Shown: one piece after another, positions 8,315 through 17,213 of the stretch
How positions within the stretch are numbered: the first letter of the stretch is position 1
How the letters are laid out: every line of letters begins with the position of its first letter
Origin: Alteromonas sp. KUL106
GTDB taxonomy: Bacteria; Pseudomonadota; Gammaproteobacteria; Enterobacterales; Alteromonadaceae
NCBI RefSeq assembly: GCF_009811415.1
Contig: NZ_BLIG01000047.1
Coordinates: forward strand, 62,001-126,000
DNA length: 64,000 nucleotides
Direction: 5' to 3'
Program-made: the position numbers and the translations under genes
The notes under the pieces: generated by a model
Seen by the model: the letters and a program-made list of their open reading frames with translations, nothing else
What the model was told of the DNA's origin: nothing
Databases searched by the model: none

Positions 8315-9161
8315 GCTCTTCTACCATAACTTTTAACTCACGAAGCTTTGCTTTGATACGGCGCATGTTATCTGGGCCGGTACGAAGCAGCTGTTTTTGT
8401 GGTTCATTTAAGTTTTCCAAGCGTTCATCCGCATATTTATAAGCGACTGAGTCTGTATACACCTCTACCGGAACAGGAACTTCTGGGGTATCTAAAAGTT
8501 GGTCGATGGCTTGAAGAAGCACTTTATTAAAGTCTTCATCTGGATTCCCGATTTCTGAGAACTTGGCTTGAATGTCTTCCTTGTAGATGTCGTAAATATT
8601 AAGAAGTGCTTCGTTATTAAACGATTCCAACATGTTTACATAAGGCGTGTATCGTTTGTAGCTTGCCGCATCTATCCACTGCTTACCTGCTTGAGAATAA
8701 ACGCGGAAGTTCTGCTCGGGAGGCGTGAGCAATTGATGATTCGGCGCCATCTCATCATTAGCTAAGTTTGTCACTGATACGACGAAACGCTGAATGAGGC
8801 CCTCGTTGACCAGCATGCGATTTACCATTTCTTCATCTGCAGACGAACTTTCGATCAATGATGCTTTCACTGCGGGATCACTGGTGTCAAGCGGTTCTGG
8901 GTCCGGCTCTACAGGCTCTGGAAGAGGCTCTACCTCATCTTTTTCTTCAAGCTCAACGGTTGGTGCTGGCTGAGTGGGTTCAAAGATTTCCGGCTCATCG
9001 GTGGGGGTGACGTCGGGCTCGGTAATGTCAGGCTCGGGAGTAATCACGGCCTCTGGCTCTTCTTCGCTGGGCCAAAACACTACAGCCAGAATTACGATAA
9101 GAAGAATGCCGACAATAATAAAATGAGGGCCTAACGATTTCTTTTCTGACGATTCGCTCAT
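8301..9161 (-). CDS. DUF3014 membrane-anchored protein
   Basis: 286 aa. A short cytosolic N-terminus (MSESSEKKSLGPH) leads into one membrane helix (FIIVGILLIVILAVVFW), then about 70 residues of Pro/Glu/Asp-rich repeats (EPDITEPDVTPTDEPEIFEP and similar) that would span the periplasm, and a folded domain with the DUF3014 pattern VNEGLIQRFVVSVTNLAND and YKRYTPYVNMLES. The ATG at 9161 has GGAG upstream; a longer reading to 9212 is unlikely. It heads a two-gene unit with DUF1285. Function unknown; the acidic linker suggests reach to the cell wall or outer membrane. Confidence 0.88.
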   Translation of the reverse strand: MSESSEKKSLGPHFIIVGILLIVILAVVFWPSEEEPEAVITPEPDITEPDVTPTDEPEIFEPTQPAPTVELEEKDEVEPLPEPVEPDPEPLDTSDPAVKASLIESSSADEEMVNRMLVNEGLIQRFVVSVTNLANDEMAPNHQLLTPPEQNFRVYSQAGKQWIDAASYKRYTPYVNMLESFNNEALLNIYDIYKEDIQAKFSEIGNPDEDFNKVLLQAIDQLLDTPEVPVPVEVYTDSVAYKYADERLENLNEPQKQLLRTGPDNMRRIKAKLRELKVMVEERGSN

Positions 9162-9529
9162 AATGACTCCGCTACAAAAATATCCTTGGGATAATACTAA
9201 CAGACATAACACCCAAATTTAGAAAATCAATCAAGAGAATTGTTCCCTGACACTGTAAATTCCTTATTTTGAACATCTTTATAACGTGAAAAAGCCGGTT
9301 TTCGATTTGTTTGCCCGAAAATTTAAAAATATCCCCTTCATTCTTACACGCCTCGCAACCCATCTATGTAAATAAATTAAATATTTTTAAAACATTTGTT
9401 TAACAAGGAGGGTTTATGTACTAATGTGTTGATTCGTAGAGTTAAAGTGTCGTTTGTCTGCCATATTTAAAACACGATGACAGGATCTCTAAAGCGGAAA
9501 TGTTTCACGCAACGTGTAGGAAAATAAGA
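9162..9529. other. intergenic region between divergent genes
   Basis: A/T-rich gap of about 370 bases separating the DUF3014 operon (minus) from the small membrane protein gene (plus). It must hold both promoters, but I see no clear consensus boxes. A 63-codon minus-strand frame (9172-9363) has no family resemblance. Confidence 0.5.
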
Positions 9530-9922
9530 GTGAACAAATTTAAGCAATATCACCCGAAGCTTCATTTCGCCGTAAAACGTTATAGCCTTATGCAGCATAT
9601 CGTCATGCTCGGTATCACGGCCTATCTACTTGTAAACATGACAAGTTTGAGTACTGAACACCAACTTATTGCGGTCGCTACCGTGGTGGTTATGAGTATT
9701 CAAAATGGGTTGATTTTGTCTAAAGCAAAAGTCGCATTAGCCATGGAAGGACCGCGATTGCTTGTGTTTCCACTTATGTGGATAGCCTCTGGAATGGGCA
9801 TGGCCGCAGTAATCTACAGCGTGTCGTCAATGGCATCGCTATTTGTTTTAGCGAATGCGGTACGACATCGCAACCATCGACGCCCGCTTAAACTCACTAA
9901 TGAACCTGAAAACCTCGCGTAG
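9530..9922 (+). CDS. small inner-membrane protein, unknown
   Basis: About 130 aa with three hydrophobic segments (MQHIVMLGITAYLLVNM; LIAVATVVVMSIQNGLIL; LLVFPLMWIASGMGMAAVIY) and a basic C-terminal tail (VRHRNHRRP). The GTG at 9530 is chosen because AGGA lies eight bases upstream; an ATG at 9500 would add ten residues. No family recognised and no operon partner: the next gene starts 122 bases away. Confidence 0.65.
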   Translation: MNKFKQYHPKLHFAVKRYSLMQHIVMLGITAYLLVNMTSLSTEHQLIAVATVVVMSIQNGLILSKAKVALAMEGPRLLVFPLMWIASGMGMAAVIYSVSSMASLFVLANAVRHRNHRRPLKLTNEPENLA

Positions 9923-10044
9923 CGTATCTATTACGCTTTTTCACTGATCGTGCATGTTGTCAGTTGCGTAGCGCAAAAATAAGTACTTGCCGCACAGCGA
10001 GAGGGAGAGCTCTGTGCGAGTAAGCTTTGTTCAAGAGGTACATA

Positions 10045-10353
10045 ATGCATAAATTTTATTTTCGGGATATTGAGGACACACCAACGGCCATTGACTACTT
10101 AGAGGTTCAGTCCTATGAGATGAACGTGTATCTGGTCTACTTGTCGATTGGAAATCAAAGCGGCATGCTTTATGACAAAAAAGATAAGCCCATGCGCTTT
10201 TTCAGCGCAGGCCACATACGCGAAACTTTCGCACACTGCCACGTTAAAAGTGCGGTAATGAAGCACGATACGCCGTACGATGAAATGATTGGAAATCCCC
10301 CAAAAAGTAAAGAGCAAATGGCATTACCCTTCAGTATGGACTTACCCTATTAG
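10045..10353 (+). CDS. DUF6482 family protein
   Basis: 102 aa cytosolic protein. The pattern of a Tyr-rich N-terminal strand (YLEVQSYEMNVYLVYLSI), MLYDKKDKPMRFFSAGHIRE and the ending HDTPYDEMIG fits DUF6482, a small family of unknown role in marine gammaproteobacteria. The ATG at 10045 has GAGG seven bases upstream; a TTG at 10027 is possible but less likely. It is a single-gene unit converging on the ABC1 kinase gene. Confidence 0.8.
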   Translation: MHKFYFRDIEDTPTAIDYLEVQSYEMNVYLVYLSIGNQSGMLYDKKDKPMRFFSAGHIRETFAHCHVKSAVMKHDTPYDEMIGNPPKSKEQMALPFSMDLPY

Positions 10354-10375
10354 TTATCTAGGCGGACTGGTATTA
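10354..10375 (+). repeat. short dispersed intergenic repeat, copy 1
   Basis: Begins TTATCTAGGCGGACTGGTAT. One mismatch over 22 bases to the copy at 39571-39592, and also related to 58995-59016. It starts directly after the DUF6482 stop; GGCG and CGCC flank ACTGGTATTA here and could pair. Confidence 0.6.
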
Positions 10376-10381
10376 CGCCGC

Positions 10382-11749
10382 TTAGCTTTGCAACCATTCG
10401 CTGGCGGCCTTTCGCATATCCACTCTCGCTTTTAACCGTTTAGCCAGCAAAAACAAGCCACCTAGCTTTCTATGAATAAACAAAGCGTCTGCGGGGGGCG
10501 TATGCCAAAAATTATGCTTCAATGTGAGCGCCATACCCTTTTCATGAAGTCGAGTAACAAGGTCGCTTTGACCAAAGTCATAAGGCCCTTGGTGCCTGAT
10601 TGCCTCACACGCTTCCATTCCAATGCTCATTACCGCGTCAATTTGCTCTTGAGAATGGCTATCATCGATCAACCCTATTGAAAATGCTGCCTGCTGCATG
10701 GCGACTTTGTCATGGTGTGCTGCGCTATTGAGGAGAGAGAGGTATGCTGTTGCTATCGCCTCAGGGATTTCTCGGGTGGCGCCAAAATCTAGTAAGACAA
10801 TTTCCTTGGTATCAGCTTTAAATTGGTAATTTGCTAAATTTGGGTCGCTCTGAAGCAGCTTGAAATTGAATACTTCATTGAAGAATAGAACCATTAATGC
10901 CGTCATTACGGCATCTCTAACCTCTTGGGGCTCTTGCTCCAACACCGCTAGTTTTTGGCTTTCTATAAATTCCATTGCGAGCACTGTGCTGGTGGTGAGA
11001 GGCGCATAAGTTTTCGGAATAATAAACGCTGAATCAAGCGACATGTTCGCGTTACCTGTTTGTACCAGCTCACGATAGCGGTTCAGCATTTGCGCTTCGC
11101 GCTCGTAATCGGCTTCCTGATGGAGTTGCACTTTGGCTTCTTCTAGCAAAGGGTTAATATCTAGCGACTTAGGAACTAATCCTGTGAGCTTTATGAGGGT
11201 GGCGACGTTATCAATATCACTGTCGATACTTTCTTTAACCCCAGGGTACTGCACTTTCACCGCCAACATCGTGCCGTCCATAGTGATCGCCTTATGAACC
11301 TGACCAATGGAAGCGGCAGCAACAGGTGCAAATGAAAAGTAGAGTAAATCGTCTTGCCACGTTTGTCCCCACGCTTCGCTCAATGTATCTAGGAGCTGTT
11401 CTTTAGGCATCGGGTCGGCATCTTCTCGCAATCTACCTAGGATGATGGCAAGCTCTTCAGGCAGGAAATCACCTGCATCCATCGATATTAGCTGACCAAG
11501 TTTCATCGCTGCGCCACGCATATTAGCAAGCTGATCGGCAATGTTGGATATGTTTGTAGGCGTGAGCAGCAGTGCAGATAACACGGGCTTTTCACCTCGT
11601 AATAGTTGGCCTGCACCTTGACTAACAACGTTACCTGCTATTTTTCCGGCTAACGAGCCTAGCCTGCCAATACGAGCGAGACGTGATGCAGGCACCGCTT
11701 TACTTGAACGTTGTGATGGGCTATCGGTAGTATCAGATTTCTCTGCCAT
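10382..11749 (-). CDS. ABC1/AarF (UbiB-like) atypical kinase
   Basis: 455 aa. The family hallmarks are present: the KxGQ motif in AAMKLGQLISMD, the alanine-rich loop APVAAASIGQVHKA, the lysine in LAVKVQYPG and the DFG-type metal motif LLDFGATRE. ABC1 kinases support ubiquinone synthesis (UbiB, COQ8) or lipid metabolism. This protein is shorter than E. coli UbiB (546 aa) and I see no C-terminal membrane helices, so it is more likely a soluble paralogue than UbiB itself. The start MAEKSDTTDSP at 11749 is preferred; an upstream extension to 11803 is hydrophobic and unconserved-looking. Confidence 0.88.
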   Translation of the reverse strand: MAEKSDTTDSPSQRSSKAVPASRLARIGRLGSLAGKIAGNVVSQGAGQLLRGEKPVLSALLLTPTNISNIADQLANMRGAAMKLGQLISMDAGDFLPEELAIILGRLREDADPMPKEQLLDTLSEAWGQTWQDDLLYFSFAPVAAASIGQVHKAITMDGTMLAVKVQYPGVKESIDSDIDNVATLIKLTGLVPKSLDINPLLEEAKVQLHQEADYEREAQMLNRYRELVQTGNANMSLDSAFIIPKTYAPLTTSTVLAMEFIESQKLAVLEQEPQEVRDAVMTALMVLFFNEVFNFKLLQSDPNLANYQFKADTKEIVLLDFGATREIPEAIATAYLSLLNSAAHHDKVAMQQAAFSIGLIDDSHSQEQIDAVMSIGMEACEAIRHQGPYDFGQSDLVTRLHEKGMALTLKHNFWHTPPADALFIHRKLGGLFLLAKRLKARVDMRKAASEWLQS

Positions 11750-12131
11750 AAACTGACTCAGATTTGGTTGTAAGGCGAGATAAAAACAAACATAAACGCA
11801 CAAGAGAACTAGCGGATTATGTTATTTCTTTTATTATCTTTAATACTCCAAGAGTAGAAATCTAGATCGTGAAGCCGCGCCATAATTAAATAAGATTCAC
11901 TTTATCAATAACCGGTGATACCTCACTTTGCTGTTGTGTTTACTCTATGTTGTATCGCCATCCGGTGTTTTCGCTATGTTCGGTCACGTCAAAAGCACCC
12001 ATGCTAGCGTTTGAGTGCTATCTACATGCACTACGTCAAATGTTACCGCTTAAAATCACTGAGGCTAAAATACTCGTACCATCAGCGTCGCTTTTAGATT
12101 GCTAAACGATAGTACGTATAAGCAAATAGGC
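11750..12131. other. intergenic region, nothing recognised
   Basis: About 380 bases between the ABC1 kinase and the next minus-strand gene. It must contain the kinase promoter, but I see no terminator with a T run, no RNA gene and no ORF with a ribosome site. Confidence 0.45.
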
Positions 12132-12530
12132 CTAGATGATTTGAGAGATAAACTGAATAACCAAACCTATTACACTGCCGTAAGCAAAGCCAGCCCATCC
12201 ATTGGCGGCTCTGTAGCGCCACAATGCTGCACCAAAGAAGCCACACCAAAGCATTGCTGCATAGGTGGATATAAGGCCGCTACCCATACCGGTATCCGGC
12301 AAAAACAGCATAGTAATAAACGTCAGGGCCATGGCGCCGCTTAATAGCACCCACATGATGTTTTTTTTATCAGCAAACGCGTTAGTTGACGGTGTTGTGT
12401 CTTGTTTTTGATCGGCATCATTAGCTTGCTCAGCGCGCTGTGCTGCTTTTGCTGAACGCATTTTACGTTCACTTCTTGATTGGGTTTTCTTGACCTTTGA
12501 AGGCAACGGTGTTGCAGCGCTATGGGTCAT
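12132..12530 (-). CDS. small membrane protein with basic N-terminal tail
   Basis: 132 aa from the ATG at 12530, which has GAGG six bases upstream. The first half is charged and Ala/Lys/Gln-rich (KKTQSRSERKMRSAKAAQ), predicted disordered. The second half holds two to three hydrophobic segments (IMWVLLSGAMALTFITMLFL; YAAMLWCGFFGAALW; AGFAYGSVIGLVIQF). No family recognised. The tail could bind nucleic acid or membrane surface, which is only a guess. Confidence 0.65.
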   Translation of the reverse strand: MTHSAATPLPSKVKKTQSRSERKMRSAKAAQRAEQANDADQKQDTTPSTNAFADKKNIMWVLLSGAMALTFITMLFLPDTGMGSGLISTYAAMLWCGFFGAALWRYRAANGWAGFAYGSVIGLVIQFISQII

Positions 12531-12688
12531 GATGTACCTCATTAACTGGGTTTTAATAACGAATTTTTCCACAGTTAAGGTAGAGCATGTTTTGACAAAT
12601 AACTATAAGACTTCGGTCTCACATGGTGTCTGAGACTGTTGAATGTAGGACATGAGTTTGGCGTTAAACGACGCCCACTTAATCGCTC

Positions 12689-12738
12689 AAAAAAGGCCCG
12701 CCTGTATCCTCTTTTAAAAACAAGGCGTGCAGGTGGGC
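12689..12738 (-). terminator. terminator after the M1 peptidase/DUF6702 unit
   Basis: On the minus strand GCCCACCTG (12730-12738) pairs with CAGGCGGGC (12696-12704) with one wobble and is followed by a T run (A run at 12689-12694 on the plus strand). The loop of 25 bases is long. Confidence 0.65.
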
Positions 12739-12763
12739 TTTTATTCACTCATTTTTTTAGCTA

Positions 12764-13348
12764 TTAGTGATGATCGCTGTGTTGACGTTTAAAGCTGACT
12801 TCCAGCAGATTCACACTATCAGCAAAGGTGAGGGTTTTAATGTCGCCTTTGCCTTCTACATTGAGGGTATTCACTTGTTTCGGCCACAAGTCGCGCAATG
12901 CATCATGGCGAATTTTAATGCCTTCAAGAACCGGTGGTTCTGCCGTTTCTTGATAAACCCAAAAGTGCTTACCTTCAACTTCGAAGCCGACGTCAGCAAG
13001 TTTTAAGGGCTCGCCTACAGCATTTAAGATAGCGAAGTGGTGGGCAACATAATCAGCGAATTGTTGCTGGGTTTCTGCGTCATCCATAATATCTGCGTGT
13101 TTGTCGAACAGAGCCTTAACTGCGTGTTCAGCATCGTGCAAATTAAAGCGGTGCATCACTTCAATATTTTCGGTTCTAGGATTAAACAGAACAGTGGTAA
13201 TTGCGGCTTTTATTTGATGCGCTTGTGCGGCAGTGCTGAACGACAGGGCACAAACTATAACAGAAGCAACAATAGCGAATGAACCTACGCTGGCAAGCAG
13301 AGCGTGGGCGCTCTGCTGCAAGCGGGTCAAAGATAACTTATTCGTCAT
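12764..13348 (-). CDS. DUF6702 family exported protein
   Basis: 194 aa. A long hydrophobic signal (HALLASVGSFAIVASVIVCALSF then TAAQAHQ) is followed by the typical opening HQIKAAITTVLFNPRTENIEVMHRF and HDAEHAVKALF; the C-terminus is His-rich (RQHSDHH). This matches DUF6702, proteins often found beside M1 peptidases. The ATG at 13348 has GAGG eight bases upstream and overlaps the end of the peptidase gene by eleven bases, so the two are translationally coupled. Role unknown; periplasmic by its signal. Confidence 0.82.
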   Translation of the reverse strand: MTNKLSLTRLQQSAHALLASVGSFAIVASVIVCALSFSTAAQAHQIKAAITTVLFNPRTENIEVMHRFNLHDAEHAVKALFDKHADIMDDAETQQQFADYVAHHFAILNAVGEPLKLADVGFEVEGKHFWVYQETAEPPVLEGIKIRHDALRDLWPKQVNTLNVEGKGDIKTLTFADSVNLLEVSFKRQHSDHH

Positions 13349-15800
13349 CTTTTTCCTCATCGTCGGTTTTCAGTTCGGTTTTTGAATCGTGCATAAGGTC
13401 GCGGTACTCGTAAGTATTACGCGGCTTATTCTTATACGCTTCAATACGCGAAGGAATGATACGACGTGGATAGTGGTTATTTTCCACATCTACGTCTGCA
13501 GTCTCCCAATGCGGGTCAACCGTTACGCTTACCAGCTCTTTGTCTTTGTCGGTAACAATAAGCTTGCTTACTGCTTTAGGTGTACGACGCCAGATTTCCG
13601 CAGGAATGCGCATTTCTTCTTTTGTGCCGTCTTCAAACGTCAGCTCAAGAATGATTGGCATTACCAAACCACCCTTGTTGCTGAAATCTAGCACGTAGTA
13701 GTTTTTGTCTTCTTTCACCGCACGCTCAAACGCTTTACGCTCCCAAGGTTCAAGATCTTTTAAGAACTTCTTGTACTTGTTGCGCTCTTTGTTGGTTACG
13801 GTGAAACGATCGTTTTCGTCGTAGAAGTCACTGATATCTTCAAAACGGTCTACCCAAAGTTTTTTACCTTCTTCTTTGTTGCGAATATCGGTAAGTGATT
13901 TTGGCTTTTCCATTTCCGCTTCGCGCTCACGAGCAAAGTCGATATCTGGATCTTCAGTATCTAAACGCAGCTTGTACACACTGTCTAGGCTGATATCTAC
14001 ATGATCTGTAGTGTAAAACCAACCGCGCCAGAACCAGTCTAGATCTACGCCCGATGCTTCTTCCATCGTGCGGAAGAAATCTGACGGTGTAGGACGTTTA
14101 AACATCCAACGCTGCGCGTACTCTTTAAATGCAAAGTCGAACAGCTCGCGGCCAAGGATAGTTTCGCGAAGAATGTTCAGCGCTACCGCTGGCTTGGTGT
14201 AAGCATTTGGGCCAAGGCGAAGTACGGAATCAGACTGCGTCATAATTGGCACTTGCGTCTGAGACTTCATGTAGCCCGTGATATCACGAGGCTCTACGCC
14301 CCATGGAATCGTTGGGTCCCACTCGCGGCCAGCTACGCCGTCTAGAAAGCTGTTTAGGCCTTCATCCATCCATGTCCACTGACGCTCGTCAGAGTTAACC
14401 GTCATAGGGAAATAGATATGACCCACTTCGTGAATAACTACGCCGATAAGGAAGCGTTTTTCAGCAAGGGAATACGTGCGCGAACCATCGTCACGAAGCT
14501 CTGTACGCGGGCCGTTGAAGGTGATCATGGGGTATTCCATGCCGCCAACCGGGCCATTTACTGATTGGGCTACCGGGTATGGGTAATCGAAGCTAAAACG
14601 GCTGTATACATCCATAGTATGGATAATAGATTCCGTTGAATACTTCTGCCACAACTCGCCACCCTCTTTGGGATAGAAAGACATCGCCATCACTAATGGC
14701 TGCGTGTCGCCACCTTGCTGGTAGCCACGTGCATCCCACGCGAACTTCCGCGAAGAGGCCCATGCGAAGTCACGTACATTATCCGCTTTGAAGGTCCAGG
14801 TTTTAAGCTTAGTCGTCCCCTCTTTTTCATTTTCAATGGCTTCTTCTGGAGAAACGATGAATACGATGCGGTCAGCGGTCTCTGCCTTTTTCAGACGATC
14901 GCGCTGGGTTTTAGTCAGTACGTCTTTCGGGTTTTGAAGTACACCGGTTGATGAGACGATATGATCCGCAGGAACCGTAATATCTACTTCATAGTTTCCG
15001 AATTCTAGCGTGAACTCACCACGGCCAATAAACTCTTTATTTGTCCATGCTTCGTAATCAGTGTAGGCAGCTAGGCGCGGGAACCACTGTGCAAGCAAGA
15101 AAATGTCGTTGCCACCTTCACGTTCGTCATCTGGAAAATGCTCATAACCAGCACGGGCTGAAACGGCGTCTTCTTCTACAATATTGAAGGCAAAATCAAT
15201 ATCAAACGTAACTTTGCTACCCGGCTTTAATGGCTTAGCCAAGTCAACACGCATCAAGGTACCAACCACAGTGTGACGTAAATCGTTACCTGCTTTGTCT
15301 TCGACGCGAGAGATGGTGTAGCCCAACTCGTTGTCGTCAACAAACTGCTGACGGCGCAATGCACCCATACTTAACTTAGCTGGCGCGTCACCGCTGGCTG
15401 CTTGTGTACCTGGCCCACGGTTGCCGATGCCACCAAACGTAGTAGTAAGCGCTGACATTGAATCGTCGCGGAACTTGTTTTGATCGAGCTGAATCCACAA
15501 GTACTTAAGCGTATCTGGCGAGTTATTGTGGTAAGTAATGGTTTCACTTGCTTCAATGCGGCGCTTGTCTTCAAGTAGTTTTACATCGATATCGTAATCT
15601 ACTTGCTGCTGCCAATATTGATGACCTGGCTCACCGGCGGCGTTGCGGTAAACGTTCGGAGTAGGAAGTACTTCGTCCAGCTGACGGAATTTATCTTCAA
15701 AATCGCCTTTTGTTTGTTTTATAGCGGCGGTACTAGGAAGAGAAATCAGCATAGACAACACTGGCGCTAACCAGAAAAAGTGTCGTTTTGCGGTGCTCAT
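13338..15800 (-). CDS. M1-family zinc metallopeptidase, secreted
   Basis: 820 aa. A signal peptide (FFWLAPVLSMLISLPSTAA) leads a beta-rich N-terminal domain and a gluzincin catalytic domain. The zinc site HEVGH (about residues 455-459) is followed after 18 residues by the third ligand in WMDEGLNSF, exactly the M1 spacing. The usual aminopeptidase GAMEN loop is replaced by PVGGMEYPMITF, as in M1 members with atypical specificity. The start at 15800 has AAGGA upstream. It is the first gene of a unit with DUF6702. The C-terminal third contains long charged runs and an acidic tail. Confidence 0.92.
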   Translation of the reverse strand: MSTAKRHFFWLAPVLSMLISLPSTAAIKQTKGDFEDKFRQLDEVLPTPNVYRNAAGEPGHQYWQQQVDYDIDVKLLEDKRRIEASETITYHNNSPDTLKYLWIQLDQNKFRDDSMSALTTTFGGIGNRGPGTQAASGDAPAKLSMGALRRQQFVDDNELGYTISRVEDKAGNDLRHTVVGTLMRVDLAKPLKPGSKVTFDIDFAFNIVEEDAVSARAGYEHFPDDEREGGNDIFLLAQWFPRLAAYTDYEAWTNKEFIGRGEFTLEFGNYEVDITVPADHIVSSTGVLQNPKDVLTKTQRDRLKKAETADRIVFIVSPEEAIENEKEGTTKLKTWTFKADNVRDFAWASSRKFAWDARGYQQGGDTQPLVMAMSFYPKEGGELWQKYSTESIIHTMDVYSRFSFDYPYPVAQSVNGPVGGMEYPMITFNGPRTELRDDGSRTYSLAEKRFLIGVVIHEVGHIYFPMTVNSDERQWTWMDEGLNSFLDGVAGREWDPTIPWGVEPRDITGYMKSQTQVPIMTQSDSVLRLGPNAYTKPAVALNILRETILGRELFDFAFKEYAQRWMFKRPTPSDFFRTMEEASGVDLDWFWRGWFYTTDHVDISLDSVYKLRLDTEDPDIDFAREREAEMEKPKSLTDIRNKEEGKKLWVDRFEDISDFYDENDRFTVTNKERNKYKKFLKDLEPWERKAFERAVKEDKNYYVLDFSNKGGLVMPIILELTFEDGTKEEMRIPAEIWRRTPKAVSKLIVTDKDKELVSVTVDPHWETADVDVENNHYPRRIIPSRIEAYKNKPRNTYEYRDLMHDSKTELKTDDEEKDDE

Positions 15801-15995
15801 GCAGTTTCCTTGCAACTTGTAAGTTAGAATTGTTATAAGATAACAGCGTCTAGTATATAAGCATGCCTGTCACAATCCAATTTTTTGGCCGTAAACTAAC
15901 CATGTTTTAACGCAAAAAAACTGTAACAGAACGTTTTGCTTCACGCTTTAACTGTCGTATTCTTAAATCCTTGTTTTCTTTTTTCTTCCCCCCTT

Positions 15996-17093
15996 ATGAA
16001 CCGTTTTAGTTGGCAACGTGCCGTTATAAAAGTTGGCAGTGCACTTATTGCCCCTGAAGGCAATGAATGCAGTGGCCGTTACTTGTTGTCTCTTGCTCGT
16101 TTTATTACTGCCAGCCGTGAAGCTGGCAAAGAAGTTATTCTAGTTTCATCTGGAAGTGTTGCGGCCGGAAGAAGCAAAGTGAAGGTTCGACACAACGCGT
16201 CTATTGCAGAGAAACAAGCTATGGCTGCGATAGGTCAAAACCTAATGATGGCTAACTGGCAACGCTTTTTCGATTTTCCCTGCGCACAAGTACTTTTAAC
16301 CGCCGATGATCTGCGCGATAGAACGCGCTATGTCAATATCAAAAACACGCTGCGAGAAATTTTGAAACACAATGCTTTACCCATTGTTAATGAGAACGAC
16401 ACGGTAGCGGTAAATGAACTAAAAGTGGGAGATAACGACAACTTGGGTGCTTACACTGCCCTCGTTGCGCAAGCCGATACGTTGATTATTTGCTCAGATA
16501 TTGATGGCTTGTTTACCGCAGATCCAAGAAAGGACGCTACCGCTACGCTTATTCCTCAGGTGGACAAGATAGACAGTGCGATTTATTCCCTTGCTGGCGG
16601 CGCTGGGACGGCGGTAGGAACGGGCGGCATGCGCACAAAAATTGAAGCCGCGGATAAATGCACCAGTAGCGGCATTCAGACGCTTATTGTAAATGGTAGA
16701 AAAGGCGCAACGTTTGACGCGTTATCTGAAGGAAAAGTACCAGGTACGCTGTTTACTGCAAGCAGCTCGCCAGCAAGCGCACGTCGTTTGTGGCTTACTC
16801 ATACTCTAAAAACGGCAGGCAAGATTGAGGTCGATAGTGGCGCAAAGCAGGCATTAACGTCTAAAGGCGCGTCTCTGTTACCCTCTGGGATTGTCGATGT
16901 AGCGGGTCACTTTGAACAAGGTGATGCCGTAGAAGTGATATGCGATGGTCAGCTCATAGCGAAAGGACTTTGTCTGTATAACGCAAAAGACTTAACCCTC
17001 ATAAAAGGGAAAAAGTCGAAAGATATTGCCAATGTGTTAGGTTATGAAACCACCGACGTTGCCATTCATCGCGACGACATGGTGCTGTATTAA
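15996..17093 (+). CDS. proB: glutamate 5-kinase
   Basis: Phosphorylates glutamate to glutamyl-5-phosphate, the first step of proline synthesis. 365 aa, full length: amino-acid kinase domain (VIKVGSALIAP, ILVSSGSVAAGR, PIVNENDTVAV, GTGGMRTKIEAAD) to about residue 255, then a PUA domain (SLLPSGIVDVAGHFEQGDAVEV). Unusually, proA (the next enzyme) does not follow; a thioesterase does. No Shine-Dalgarno sequence precedes the ATG at 15996, only a C/T-rich tract. An in-frame upstream ATG (15936) would add a hydrophobic extension and is not favoured. Confidence 0.95.
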   Translation: MNRFSWQRAVIKVGSALIAPEGNECSGRYLLSLARFITASREAGKEVILVSSGSVAAGRSKVKVRHNASIAEKQAMAAIGQNLMMANWQRFFDFPCAQVLLTADDLRDRTRYVNIKNTLREILKHNALPIVNENDTVAVNELKVGDNDNLGAYTALVAQADTLIICSDIDGLFTADPRKDATATLIPQVDKIDSAIYSLAGGAGTAVGTGGMRTKIEAADKCTSSGIQTLIVNGRKGATFDALSEGKVPGTLFTASSSPASARRLWLTHTLKTAGKIEVDSGAKQALTSKGASLLPSGIVDVAGHFEQGDAVEVICDGQLIAKGLCLYNAKDLTLIKGKKSKDIANVLGYETTDVAIHRDDMVLY

Positions 17094-17213
17094 TACCTTT
17101 AACATTACTTCGCCGGTTTGAGCAGCGAGGGCGATTTTTTACTCGCCCCGTATCTTGCGGCGTTAAATAGTGATACCCACGAACCGTTAAAACGCATATG
17201 CAAAGGGAAGATC

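Noticed and set aside
9172..9363. Minus-strand 63-codon frame upstream of the DUF3014 gene
   Set aside because: It overlaps the expected promoter region and has no plausible start signal or protein-like composition.
12099..12344. Plus-strand frame opposite the small membrane protein gene
   Set aside because: Mirror of a better-supported minus-strand gene with a good ribosome site and membrane segments.
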